From NCBI RefSeq assembly GCF_900184255.1, contig NZ_LT854640.1, positions 1,069,593 to 1,133,592 of the forward strand: a DNA stretch of 64,000 nt, read 5' to 3'. This document shows positions 34,953 through 43,794 of the stretch, one piece after another; the stretch's first letter is position 1, and every line of letters starts with the position of its first letter. This stretch comes from Haloimpatiens massiliensis. Lineage in GTDB: Bacteria > Bacillota > Clostridia > Clostridiales > Clostridiaceae. A model generated the notes under the pieces. That model was not told the DNA's origin, did no database searches, and saw nothing but the letters and a program-made list of their open reading frames with translations. A program made the translations under genes and the position numbers.

Positions 34953-36713
34953 TTATCTGAAGTTTTCTATCACTACTTGGATACTTACTTTCCCATTGAA
35001 TTCATTAATACTTGGATAAAATGCCAAATCAAGAGTCATACGGGTTTGTCCAAAATATAATCTATCCAATCCATCAGCTCCGTATTTATCTATAATGATT
35101 TTCTCAAATTCTTCAATGTCACCAAAATATATGCCATCAATGTATATTCCATTTCTCATCAACATTTTTAATTTTAATACATTTTTAGTTTTACCAAATA
35201 TTCTTCCTTTTACTACAGTAACTTCCTTTTCACCAAACAATGGTTTTGGATTATTTTTTCCAAATGGTTCTAATATGTTTAAGTCACCTATTAAGTCAAA
35301 ATCTATTTTTTCTAAAGGAAGTTGCATATCAAGGTATATCTTAGGAATTATGTCTTCATCAGTTAAAATTGTCTGATCATTTAATTTTTTTCTTAATGGT
35401 TCTATATTACATTCTTCTAAAGATAATCCTGCTGCCATAGGATGTCCACCAAAACGTCCTAAGAGCTCTTTACACTTGTTTAATTCTTCAAACATATTGT
35501 AACCTTGTATTGACCTTCCAGAACCTTTAATGCATTCATCAGTTCGTGTAAGAACTATTGTTGGAACATTATAATATTCTCTAATTCTACCTGCTACAAT
35601 ACCTACTATACTTTCGTGAGTATTTGGAATATAGACTACCAATACTTTATCCTTTGACATATTATTAGATTCGATACTCTCAATTGCTTTCTCTATACCT
35701 TCTTGAGTCATATCTTTTCTTTGTTGATTAAGTTTATGTAACTCTGTAGCTAAGCTCTTTGCATCAGTATGGTTATCTGCCAGCAATAACTTTACTCCTT
35801 TTTTAGCATTATCAAGTCTACCCGAAGCATTTATACAAGGTCCTATAACAAAACCTAAATGATAGGCTGATATTTCCTTATTTTCAATGCCGGCTACTTT
35901 AATTAATTCAGTTAAACCAAGATTAGATGTTTCATTTAATAGTTTTAAGCCATTTTTTACAAATATTCTATTCTCGTCTACTAAATCCACAACATCACAT
36001 ACTGTTGCAATAGCAACATATTCAATTAATTTATATGCTTCACTTTTGTCTATACCCATTTCTTCATATAGAACTTCAATGAATTTAAAAGCTACGCCTG
36101 CACCACATAATGCTTTAAATTTATATTTACAGTCTTTTTGTTTAGGATTTATTATAGCATCAGCTTCAGATCTTACAAATTCTCTTTCTCCATTTTCCTT
36201 TTCTATAAAAGGAATATCATGATGATCAGTAACTATAATAGTTAGCCCTAATTTTTTGCTATATTCTATAGCTAAAATCGCTGAAGCCCCGTTATCACAC
36301 GTGATTATTGTATCCACCCCTATATTATAGGCTTTGTCAATAATGTTAGTGTTTATTCCATAACCATCTTTAATTCTGTCTGGAATATCATAAACTACAT
36401 TAGCACCACATCTTTTAAGGGCTGTATATAATTGGACTAAACTGGTAACCCCATCTACATCATAATCACCTACAACCATGATTTTCTTACCTTCTTCTAT
36501 CTTTTGCTTCATAATCATGACACCTTTCACTAAATCTTTCATTTCACGAGGATTATGAAGATTTTCATAGCAAGGATTTAAAAAGCTTTTTATAGACTCT
36601 TCCTCTATAACATCCCTATTTACAAGAATCTTAGCTACTACTTCACTAATATCAAACTTCTCAGCTACTTTCTTGTAATCAGTCTTTTTATTTTTAACGA
36701 ACCATTTTTTCAA
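34953..36713 (-). CDS. recJ: RecJ exonuclease, element-borne second copy
   Basis: This 586-aa complete RecJ has motif I GDYDVDGVTS, motif II CDNGAS (D140), motif III TDHH, the ATVCDVVDL aspartate, the DHHA1 motif RFGGHPMAAGLS and an OB-like C-domain. It aligns end to end with the split host RecJ but is clearly diverged, roughly half the residues in the parts I compared. At the codons matching the insertion site it uses GAT AAC GGG where the host has GAC AAT GGT. It is the last gene of the recombinase operon, 19 bases after the coiled-coil gene, with AAGGAAGGGGTAATTT before the ATG. It probably replaces the lost host RecJ. Confidence 0.95.
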   Translation of the reverse strand: MKKWFVKNKKTDYKKVAEKFDISEVVAKILVNRDVIEEESIKSFLNPCYENLHNPREMKDLVKGVMIMKQKIEEGKKIMVVGDYDVDGVTSLVQLYTALKRCGANVVYDIPDRIKDGYGINTNIIDKAYNIGVDTIITCDNGASAILAIEYSKKLGLTIIVTDHHDIPFIEKENGEREFVRSEADAIINPKQKDCKYKFKALCGAGVAFKFIEVLYEEMGIDKSEAYKLIEYVAIATVCDVVDLVDENRIFVKNGLKLLNETSNLGLTELIKVAGIENKEISAYHLGFVIGPCINASGRLDNAKKGVKLLLADNHTDAKSLATELHKLNQQRKDMTQEGIEKAIESIESNNMSKDKVLVVYIPNTHESIVGIVAGRIREYYNVPTIVLTRTDECIKGSGRSIQGYNMFEELNKCKELLGRFGGHPMAAGLSLEECNIEPLRKKLNDQTILTDEDIIPKIYLDMQLPLEKIDFDLIGDLNILEPFGKNNPKPLFGEKEVTVVKGRIFGKTKNVLKLKMLMRNGIYIDGIYFGDIEEFEKIIIDKYGADGLDRLYFGQTRMTLDLAFYPSINEFNGKVSIQVVIENFR

Positions 36714-36732
36714 ATAAATTACCCCTTCCTTA

Positions 36733-37284
36733 TTATTTAGACTTATTTTTGTTTAAACTTCTTACATTAGAATTGGATCTAGTTCTAAACTCACCTCTTA
36801 CTTTAGTTAATTCAACCAATAAGTCCATATTTTTCTTGCTTAACGACTCCATTTGTTCTATTAAATTCTTATTTTCATACTCTAATGTCTCAATTCTATC
36901 TAAAAGAATCTGCTCATTTAAATTACTATATTGCATTTTTCGCAATGAATCTTTTAATTCTTGCATTTCATTATTTTTTTCTATGATCATATTACAAATA
37001 TCTTGTTTATCAACTTCTTGTTGTCTCTTTGTTATATAATGAGTAATGCCATTATTATACATTGTTTGTCTTGACACTCCAATAGTCTTAACTATCCCAT
37101 TAGTGCTTATTTTGCTATTTTTATAAATATTTAAGGCTTCTTCTTTTGCCTTTACGATACTCTGTATTCTTTCCTCGACATTTAGTAAATATTCTTGTAT
37201 ATTAGGCTTCAAATCTTTAAATAATGACATATCAAATTTTATTAAATTCTCATTTGTTATTTTTACTAAATCTTTCTTTTCCAA
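36733..37284 (-). CDS. TnpC-like coiled-coil accessory protein of the recombinase operon
   Basis: This 183-aa protein has an N-terminal helix-turn-helix-like part (ISTNGIVKTIGVSRQTMYNNG, residues 55-76) and a long coiled coil from about residue 105 to 165, then a basic tail. It matches the layout of TnpC/DUF6262 proteins that accompany Tn554-type recombinases and affect transposition efficiency or orientation. The start is a TTG at 37284 preceded by GGAGGTTAAAGA, overlapping the upstream recombinase gene by 19 bases. Confidence 0.8.
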   Translation of the reverse strand: MEKKDLVKITNENLIKFDMSLFKDLKPNIQEYLLNVEERIQSIVKAKEEALNIYKNSKISTNGIVKTIGVSRQTMYNNGITHYITKRQQEVDKQDICNMIIEKNNEMQELKDSLRKMQYSNLNEQILLDRIETLEYENKNLIEQMESLSKKNMDLLVELTKVRGEFRTRSNSNVRSLNKNKSK

Positions 37285-39095
37285 TCTTTAACCTCCATCA
37301 TTATCTTATCTATTTCTTCTGTTATTTCTTTCAATTGTGGATATTTACGAATTATTTCTGTCTCTCCTTGATTATCAATTTCCACTTTAAGTTCTTCAAG
37401 CTCGTATTTTAAATTTCTATCAATTAACCTTCTCAATTTCCCCTTTTCTATTTTAGCTTCCTGTTTAAAGTTATTCTCTTCATTGTATTTTATTGATTTA
37501 ACTTGGTTCTTAAATCTTTTATAGGATATATCTGCGTTTATAAAGCATGTTATATGATTTGGGCACATATCGAAAGCACACATAACTTCATTATACTTAC
37601 ACTTCTTACCGAAAGCACTTTTTATACAAAATCCAAGGGCTCTTTCTCTTATAGGAATCTGTCCAGCTAAATAATCAGCTATATCATCTATGTCTACCTT
37701 TATATTAAAATGCCCTTTCTCTATGTATTCATTTATCTTTTCCATAAGCTGTTCTGCTTGATCCCCAATTGCTTTAAATTCCTTTTTTAAAACCCCCTTA
37801 AAGAATTTTCTGGATAGTTCTTTATTTTCAACTTTTTCTTTTCTAATATAATGTTTAGTCATTTCAGGGCTCAAGTGATTCATATGTTCCATAACCCAAC
37901 CAATCTGAACGCCTTCATTGATTAACTTATTACAAACAGTAACACGGAATTGGTGTGAATTTGGAATAGCTATAAAATCTTCATCATTAATATTTTTTAG
38001 ATATTTTCTATAATTAATCCAATCCTTTTTACTGTTTTTTGTCATTATATAAGATCCGTCACATTTTTTATTAAAAACTCCAATTTCTTTTGCATTTCTT
38101 ACAATAAAGTTTCTTTCATATCTCCTTATTGTTGACTGATTAATCACATCTGCAGTTTTACCAATAAATATGTGATTATTATTACATAATTTTCTCTTTT
38201 CCTCTGTTAATTCTTCTAAAGTCACATACGCTAAATCTGCCAATTCTGTTAAAAAACTTTTTGTTACTACTCCACCTCGTTCCCTCCTTGTTGTCTTAAA
38301 TGTCAAGAACCCCAAATATGAAATCTTCGTTTTGCCATCAAAACAGCTAATTTCTTTTCTTTTATTAGCTTCTAAAAACTGCAATTCTTTTATGCGCATT
38401 CCAACTTGAGTTAACAATAACACTATACAAGCTTCCATTTTATTTTTATTTGTGATGTTATTATTTTTTATTTCTTTTAATGCACACCTAATTATATTAT
38501 CAAAGATATCATTTGGTATTTGCGGAGTTTTACCAGTCTCATTTTGAGCTTTTATCAACTCAATATTATTTTTATTTAAAATCTTCTTATACATTGAATA
38601 ATCTACATTGTTATCCAATTCTATTAGAGAAAGCAATCTCCTAAAAATCATTCTAAGATGACTTCTTGATAATTCACTTTTATAACTTTCATTAATAAAG
38701 TTTTCAAATGAATCTATTACTACCTTATTGATGGCTACACAGCTATAAATCTTGTTTTCTATTAAAAAATTTACTATTCTCTTAATCATATAAAAATATT
38801 TATTAATTGATGTTGATTTATATTTATTTATTATCAATTCCAATATATATTCTTTTACATAATCTCTGTACTCTTCATTTATCTTGCTAAATTTATATAT
38901 ATTTTTAGTTTGACCATTATTTTCAAAATATAAACCAAAGTCCCAAGTATCATCACTAAAATATATTTCACAGTCGAAAAATGGCAACTTTCCTATATTT
39001 GAATTATTTATGACTTTAACATCACCATCATATGCAATTTCTTTTACTCTTTCTTCATCAATATTTAAAGTGCTATTCTTTAAATTACTATTCAC
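37266..39095 (-). CDS. Tyrosine recombinase 3 of the recJ element
   Basis: This 609-aa protein has a long N-terminal DNA-binding part. The catalytic domain has the first arginine in LLTQVGMRIKELQFLE, the HQFRVTVCNKL box, and VMEHMNHLSPEMTKHYIRKE (histidine and tyrosine). After it lies a cysteine cluster (CIKSAFGKKCKYNEVMCAFDMC then HITC) that may bind zinc, and a basic coiled-coil tail. Large recombinases with such tails are typical of Tn554 TnpB-like proteins. It abuts recombinase 2 (stop at 39096) with no gap. Confidence 0.92.
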   Translation of the reverse strand: MNSNLKNSTLNIDEERVKEIAYDGDVKVINNSNIGKLPFFDCEIYFSDDTWDFGLYFENNGQTKNIYKFSKINEEYRDYVKEYILELIINKYKSTSINKYFYMIKRIVNFLIENKIYSCVAINKVVIDSFENFINESYKSELSRSHLRMIFRRLLSLIELDNNVDYSMYKKILNKNNIELIKAQNETGKTPQIPNDIFDNIIRCALKEIKNNNITNKNKMEACIVLLLTQVGMRIKELQFLEANKRKEISCFDGKTKISYLGFLTFKTTRRERGGVVTKSFLTELADLAYVTLEELTEEKRKLCNNNHIFIGKTADVINQSTIRRYERNFIVRNAKEIGVFNKKCDGSYIMTKNSKKDWINYRKYLKNINDEDFIAIPNSHQFRVTVCNKLINEGVQIGWVMEHMNHLSPEMTKHYIRKEKVENKELSRKFFKGVLKKEFKAIGDQAEQLMEKINEYIEKGHFNIKVDIDDIADYLAGQIPIRERALGFCIKSAFGKKCKYNEVMCAFDMCPNHITCFINADISYKRFKNQVKSIKYNEENNFKQEAKIEKGKLRRLIDRNLKYELEELKVEIDNQGETEIIRKYPQLKEITEEIDKIMMEVKDWKRKI

Positions 39096-41321
39096 CTAAT
39101 TATTCTCCTTCTTCTTATAAGAATACATTGCTGATAAATAAGCAACATACAATTTTTTTATTGAAACCAAATGCTCTTTTTCGTGTAGAATTTGCTCATT
39201 TGCAATTTGATTATTTAATAAATCAAGCTTTTTCTCAAACAGTGGTATATTATCTACTGGCACAACATATTTTTTACAAATTAAACAATCAATATTTTCG
39301 ATAATATCACATTCTCCAGTACATATTCCACCACATTCACCTACAGTTACTTCACGTAAATCTTTTGGCATTTCCATATTAATGTCACTAATATTATCAA
39401 TTATTCTACCTTTAATATCAATATTTCCGATATTAACCTTGTAAAATGTTTCCAAGTAATTTCTTACATCTGGTCTAATATAATGTTTAATTGTAGTTGA
39501 AATATCCTTATGACCTGATGCCAAAATTGCAAGATTAACTTTATCATTTTTAACGGCATCCTCAAACAATTTTGTCATGTAGGTGTGCCTAAAATCATAA
39601 GCAGCATAAGGTCCATTCACCAATTCCAGTTTTTTATTAAGTTTATCTAAATGATATCTAATACTTTCATTACTAACTGGTACAATGTAACCACTTTTGT
39701 CTCTTTTAATAAAAATTAAATCTTTAATTTTATTAGGAGATTCATTTGCTAACTCTTGGGTAAACTCTATTGCTTCTTTGATAATTCTTAACGTATATTC
39801 AGACGGATTTACCTCAATACTCTTACCAGCAGAAGCTTTTGTTTTCATATTAATTCTATTTATATTTTCTGATACAACCTTGTATTCACCTGTTTTCATT
39901 GTTGATACAATACAATCTCTTTTTAAGCTTAGTATTTCACTAGGCCTGAAATTAGTTGAAATCGCAAGATAAAAGTAAAACCAAAATATCTTATCGTTAT
40001 AACTTCCACTTTTCATATTTGTTTTGATTTCCTTTGCTATTTTTTCCAAATCTTCTTTTACTATAACCTTACTTGATAATTGTTTACTATCTCTTTTAAA
40101 TTTAAAATAGTTATAAATCTTTGAGTCGATATTATATATTTTTTTATTATCAACAAACTCTATAAACCTTTTCAATTGTGATAAACTACCACCCGCTTTT
40201 GCGTATCCTGATGCCTTGCTACTTTTATACTCAATAAACATAAGTATTTTAAATTCGCTAAATATTTCATTATAGTTATCTTTTCGATTTCCAAAATTAA
40301 TTACTTGGTTAGATTCCCTTTTTATTTTATCATTTTGGATAAATTTAAAATACCCAAAAATGCTACCTATCTCTGTTAATAAGGTTGCTAAGCTTTTATT
40401 ACTATATATAAAATATTCTTTTACTAATTTCCTCATTTCAATATCTTCTATTACACTAAAATTAACCATCCTATATTCTAAAGGTTTAATTGAAACTGAA
40501 CTCTTTTCATAGCCATTCGGATTAAGCATCCATTTGTCATGCTTAGGGATATCCTCATATTTGTTGTAATTGATAACTTTAAATCCTTTTTCATATAGAT
40601 TATTAAACTTTTTATTCTTAAGGAAAACTCTATCTATGCCTGTACTTTCCTCAAATATTTTATATGTTTCCCCCATTTTTTCTAACATATCAAGTAAATA
40701 TACATAAAAATGACGTAATTCATTAAAAGCAATGTCATTTTTCCTATTATGTGTCATTCCTTTTAAAACTTTATATTGTTCTATAAATGTCTCATAAGTA
40801 AAATCTGTATATGTTTCTGGCATTCGATCACACTTAGATAAACTAAGTTTAAACGATTTAATGAATATATTAAGTTGAGTAAAATTTTTAGTAAATTTGA
40901 ATCTATTATTAATATATCCTTGTAATATTTTCCTTAAGCTTGGGCTATCTATATCTATATAAAATATTTTTTTAACGTTATCACTTGAATAAAGGAAAAT
41001 TTTCTCTGGTCTGCTGCCTTCGAAAAAATTATCAAAATACAATGTGCTTTTACCTAGTTCCGGCAACGAAAATATCCATTTATTTTTTCTTAAATATTCT
41101 GTATCTTTTCCAAATTCAATGTTATTATCTAACAAATGACTATAAAATTCTAAAAGGACATTCTTTTGATATCTAATTTTATTTAGATGCTTACAAATAG
41201 TATCCCATGATAATTGATTTACTGAAATATCATTAAAACTATTTATAATACCTTTACGAAAATTTTTATCGGCATATTTAAAATAATTTTTAACATATTC
41301 ATTAAACTCTTTATTCGTCAT
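39096..41321 (-). CDS. Tyrosine recombinase 2 of the recJ element (TnpB-like)
   Basis: This 741-aa protein is read from the ATG at 41321, which follows GAGGGAGATAGTT and overlaps recombinase 1 by 11 bases. The catalytic set is complete: YLAISTNFRPSEILSLKRDC (R), a lysine near MKTKASAGK, AYDFRHTYMTKLFE (HxxR replaced by DxxR-H, as in some family members), and LASGHKDISTTIKHYIRP (H and Y). A C-terminal cysteine group (CGGICTGECDI, DCLICKKY) may bind zinc. The size and tail resemble Tn554 TnpB. Confidence 0.92.
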   Translation of the reverse strand: MTNKEFNEYVKNYFKYADKNFRKGIINSFNDISVNQLSWDTICKHLNKIRYQKNVLLEFYSHLLDNNIEFGKDTEYLRKNKWIFSLPELGKSTLYFDNFFEGSRPEKIFLYSSDNVKKIFYIDIDSPSLRKILQGYINNRFKFTKNFTQLNIFIKSFKLSLSKCDRMPETYTDFTYETFIEQYKVLKGMTHNRKNDIAFNELRHFYVYLLDMLEKMGETYKIFEESTGIDRVFLKNKKFNNLYEKGFKVINYNKYEDIPKHDKWMLNPNGYEKSSVSIKPLEYRMVNFSVIEDIEMRKLVKEYFIYSNKSLATLLTEIGSIFGYFKFIQNDKIKRESNQVINFGNRKDNYNEIFSEFKILMFIEYKSSKASGYAKAGGSLSQLKRFIEFVDNKKIYNIDSKIYNYFKFKRDSKQLSSKVIVKEDLEKIAKEIKTNMKSGSYNDKIFWFYFYLAISTNFRPSEILSLKRDCIVSTMKTGEYKVVSENINRINMKTKASAGKSIEVNPSEYTLRIIKEAIEFTQELANESPNKIKDLIFIKRDKSGYIVPVSNESIRYHLDKLNKKLELVNGPYAAYDFRHTYMTKLFEDAVKNDKVNLAILASGHKDISTTIKHYIRPDVRNYLETFYKVNIGNIDIKGRIIDNISDINMEMPKDLREVTVGECGGICTGECDIIENIDCLICKKYVVPVDNIPLFEKKLDLLNNQIANEQILHEKEHLVSIKKLYVAYLSAMYSYKKKENN

Positions 41322-42675
41322 AACTATCTCCCTCATCATTATCTAATACTTGTAAATCATTTCTTGCAGTTTGAGACGCATAATTATTTGCATCAAACAT
41401 ATCCTTTTCAGTCGGTCTAAAGTAACACATGACAGATGATATTCCTTTATGTCTTAGAGCACTTGCAACATCTAAAGCTGTTGCTCCGTTTTTAATCAGC
41501 TTCATCGCAAAGCCATGTCTAAATCTGTGATTTAAATTATTTCTTTTAGAATTTCTATCTAACTTTAAACCTGCTTTCACAAAAATAGCTCTTAATATTT
41601 TATTCCACCCACTGATACTTAATGCAGCACCATTTTTATTTAAAAATACATAATAGTTGTCACCTTCAAGGTCCTCTCCATTAGTCACTTTATCGGATTT
41701 CGCATATTTAAAATAGTTATTTCTATTTACTTTACTCATTATTCCATGTGCTTCATCAATGTAATAAAACAATTTATCCATTGTATCCTCAGTAGGTAAG
41801 ATAACTTGATAACCTATCATATATACCCCACATATACTGTTCTTATAATCTTTCTCATTTTTAGGTTTATAGCATGTTTTAGCTAACATATACGGCTTAT
41901 CACTAAGTCTATTTCTTATTATAATCTTATTATTTTCTATATCTTCAAGCGTAAGACCAAGAACTTCACCTATTCTTAAACCATTTTCATACATTAATCC
42001 TACAATTATTTCTTCTCTTAGAGTATATTCTTTTTTAATTACCTCCATTATTATTGCAAACTCATCCTTACTTATATATCTTGGGACTACTCTATCATTT
42101 GAATAGCCTCTATCCGTAACAGCATACTTATCATACGCTTTTTTCTTAGTATGTGCTAAAAGTCCATCAGTGTTTTTTAATACAGCAACTACAGTTTTTT
42201 CATTTAGAACTTCATTTTTGATACCTAAGAATTTAAGATAATTTCTATAAAAGGCAATATATTTATTAACTGTATTAACACCTCTTTTTGAAGTTATATT
42301 AATTTCATATTCTTGACCCTTTTTACTCTCTCCATAAAGGAATTCTTTTAGCATATTTATTTCTTTAATACCTAAATTATTTATGTCAAAATTGAATACT
42401 CTAAGGTAAGAATAGAATAATTTTAAAGCTGTACCTACTATTTCTCTATAATTAAAAGAATATTTACCTAACTCAATATTCAGATATTTATAAACACTTC
42501 TTATTACACGCATATTCTCATCATAAAGTATGATATAATTAAACCCTTCCTTTTTAAGAACAACTTTAGCTATATTAACTTTAATGACAGAATTCTTATC
42601 TTTATTTCTATCACTAAAATATTCTTTTAAGAAAGATGTTGAATTTAGAGTTCTAATTTCAGTTACTCTTATCAT
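41311..42675 (-). CDS. Tyrosine recombinase 1 of the recJ element (TnpA-like)
   Basis: This 454-aa protein is read from the ATG at 42675, preceded by GGAGGGGAAAA; a longer reading to 42729 would overlap the promoter. The catalytic residues are the arginine in LMYENGLRIGEVLGLTLEDI, the HRFRHGFAMKLI box and LRHKGISSVMCYFRPT (H and Y). It is the first gene inside the right end, about 150 bases from the recJ junction, and starts a tightly overlapping operon that ends with the second recJ. In Tn554 the first recombinase (TnpA) has the same place. Confidence 0.93.
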   Translation of the reverse strand: MIRVTEIRTLNSTSFLKEYFSDRNKDKNSVIKVNIAKVVLKKEGFNYIILYDENMRVIRSVYKYLNIELGKYSFNYREIVGTALKLFYSYLRVFNFDINNLGIKEINMLKEFLYGESKKGQEYEINITSKRGVNTVNKYIAFYRNYLKFLGIKNEVLNEKTVVAVLKNTDGLLAHTKKKAYDKYAVTDRGYSNDRVVPRYISKDEFAIIMEVIKKEYTLREEIIVGLMYENGLRIGEVLGLTLEDIENNKIIIRNRLSDKPYMLAKTCYKPKNEKDYKNSICGVYMIGYQVILPTEDTMDKLFYYIDEAHGIMSKVNRNNYFKYAKSDKVTNGEDLEGDNYYVFLNKNGAALSISGWNKILRAIFVKAGLKLDRNSKRNNLNHRFRHGFAMKLIKNGATALDVASALRHKGISSVMCYFRPTEKDMFDANNYASQTARNDLQVLDNDEGDSYDE

Positions 42676-42708
42676 TTTTCCCCTCCATTGTCTATATCTA
42701 TGTTTTAT

Positions 42709-42737
42709 ATTATACTCAGTTTTGTACAATTATCCAA
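42709..42737 (-). promoter_or_regulatory. Promoter of the recombinase-recJ operon
   Basis: On the minus strand TTGGAT (42737-42732), a 17-base spacer and TATAAT (42714-42709) form a near-consensus vegetative promoter, 33 bases before the recombinase 1 ATG. The -35 lies within an internal copy of the terminal repeat (42724-42746), so recombinase binding could repress it. Confidence 0.75.
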
Positions 42738-42746
42738 GTAATTATT
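42724..42746. repeat. Internal copy of the element's terminal repeat
   Basis: On the minus strand AATAATTACTTGGATAATTG then TAC matches the left terminal repeat AATAATTACTTGAATAATTG at 19 of 20 bases. It lies about 75 bases inside the right terminus. Confidence 0.75.
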
Positions 42747-42796
42747 CCTATGAATTTTAAACAAAAAAATATTTTAAAAATATATTAAACTATAAT

Positions 42797-42822
42797 ATTA
42801 GACAATTAGTTAAGTGATTATT
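42797..42822. repeat. Right terminal inverted repeat of the recJ element
   Basis: On the minus strand, directly after the recJ core CAATGGTA, the element reads AATAATCACTTAACTAATTG then TCTAA. This matches, inverted, the left end at 19447-19472. Confidence 0.8.
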
Positions 42823-43252
42823 TACCATTGTCACAAGTCAAAATAACTTCTACACCCTCTTCGCTAAGTTTCTTTATTCTTTCAGAATTCATACCATAAC
42901 CTTCTAATTCTCTATCTGGCACATGATATTTAATATCTGCACCACAAGCCCTTAATGCCTTATACAATATAGCAGTACTAGTTACTCCATCAGCATCATA
43001 ATCTCCATATATACATATTTTTTTGCCCATTTCTATAGATTTTTTTATTATTTCTGTTCCCTCTTCCATGTCTTCCATCAAAAGAGGATTGTGCAAATCT
43101 TTAACTGAAGATTCTATAAATCTCTTTATATCTTTAGTTTCTTTGATTCCTCTATGTATCAAAACTTTCACCACTGTAGGATTTAAATTTGTTTCTTTTG
43201 ATAGCTTTTTAATATCTATTTTAGTAGTTCTAAGTAGCCATTTAGATTTCAT
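42818..43252 (-). pseudogene. recJ: recJ, 5' part (host copy, split by the mobile element)
   Basis: This encodes the first 143 residues of host RecJ (MKSKWLLRTTKIDIKKLSKET...) with motif I YGDYDADGVTS. It ends in VEVILTCDNG, one lysine from the element, and a stop. The remainder lies at 18105-19446. The start follows GAGAAGAGGTATAAA. Lacking the DHH and DHHA1 motifs, the fragment cannot be an exonuclease. Its promoter and start remain intact, so transcripts can continue into the recombinase operon. Confidence 0.95.
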
Positions 43253-43330
43253 TTTATACCTCTTCTCATATAATTTTCATGTAAATTTTATTATATATAA
43301 TGATTATTTCACAAAAGCATTACATTACTT

Positions 43331-43581
43331 GAATTATGAAATTTCTCTGGAATGACTTTCATAAGAAGCGAAGGAACTGTTTAAATTTAATTTTAAAAAT
43401 TCTTCTTTTAGACAGATAAAATTATCGTAAGCCTGGCAAGGACATCAGGCTAGCGAACCTGAGGCAGGACGCTGAATGTGAGTGTTAGATAATTTTATAT
43501 GGCTAAAAGATTAGAATTTCTAAAATTAAATTTATTGTTCCGAGCTCTTATTAAAGGCATGGAGGAAAAATTTCATAATTC
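43331..43581. repeat. 251-bp long imperfect palindrome (MITE-like)
   Basis: The ends are an exact 14-bp inverted repeat, GAATTATGAAATTT (43331-43344 and 43568-43581). Further inside, AATTTAATTTTAAAAATTCT pairs imperfectly with AGAATTTCTAAAATTAAATT, and AAAATTAT with ATAATTTT. The centre (43435-43480) contains smaller hairpins such as AGCCTG...CAGGCT and a CCTGAGGCAGG palindrome. There is no coding frame. It lies upstream of the endonuclease IV-like gene, 80 bases before the recJ start. Confidence 0.75.
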
Positions 43582-43794
43582 CATCGCATTGTACCTTTTT
43601 GTGGGTTAATCATATAATATTATCTTTAATCCTAAATTACAATTATACACTTCGCTTTATTTTATCATAAATTTTGAGTAGTGTGTCACAAAGTTAAAAA
43701 GGCTACTAAATTATACTTTACTTTATGTTATAATATTTATGCTGATTATTGTGGACAATATCAGATATGTTCACTAATGAAAGGATTGTTTAAA

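Larger units (their letters stand above)
19439..42830. mobile_element. Tn554-like integrative element inserted in recJ, carrying its own recJ
   Basis: The unit is about 23.4 kb. Both junctions carry TACCATTG (19439-19446 and 42823-42830), which is the target core in recJ. Just inside lie imperfect inverted repeats: 19447-19472 and the reverse complement of 42797-42822 match at about 22 of 25 positions and share AATTGTCTAA. Three large tyrosine recombinase genes and a small coiled-coil gene occupy one end, as in Tn554-family elements, followed by a complete second recJ. The remaining half holds a ubiquitin-type relic, two small cargo genes and several nested insertion sequences. The element sits in the same orientation as recJ. 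Right and left ends are well supported; the age and mobility of this copy are unknown. Confidence 0.9.

Noticed and set aside
19439..42830. Prophage or ICE
   Set aside because: No capsid, terminase, portal, lysis, relaxase or conjugation genes are seen; the recombinase trio and ends fit a Tn554-like transposon.
18105..43252. The two host recJ fragments acting together as a split, functional RecJ
   Set aside because: The 3' part has no proper start, the break is within an active-site motif, and a complete substitute recJ is present.
43435..43480. A tRNA in the GC-richer centre of the 251-bp palindrome
   Set aside because: No cloverleaf, no T-loop GTTCGAAT-type motif and no acceptor pairing could be found.
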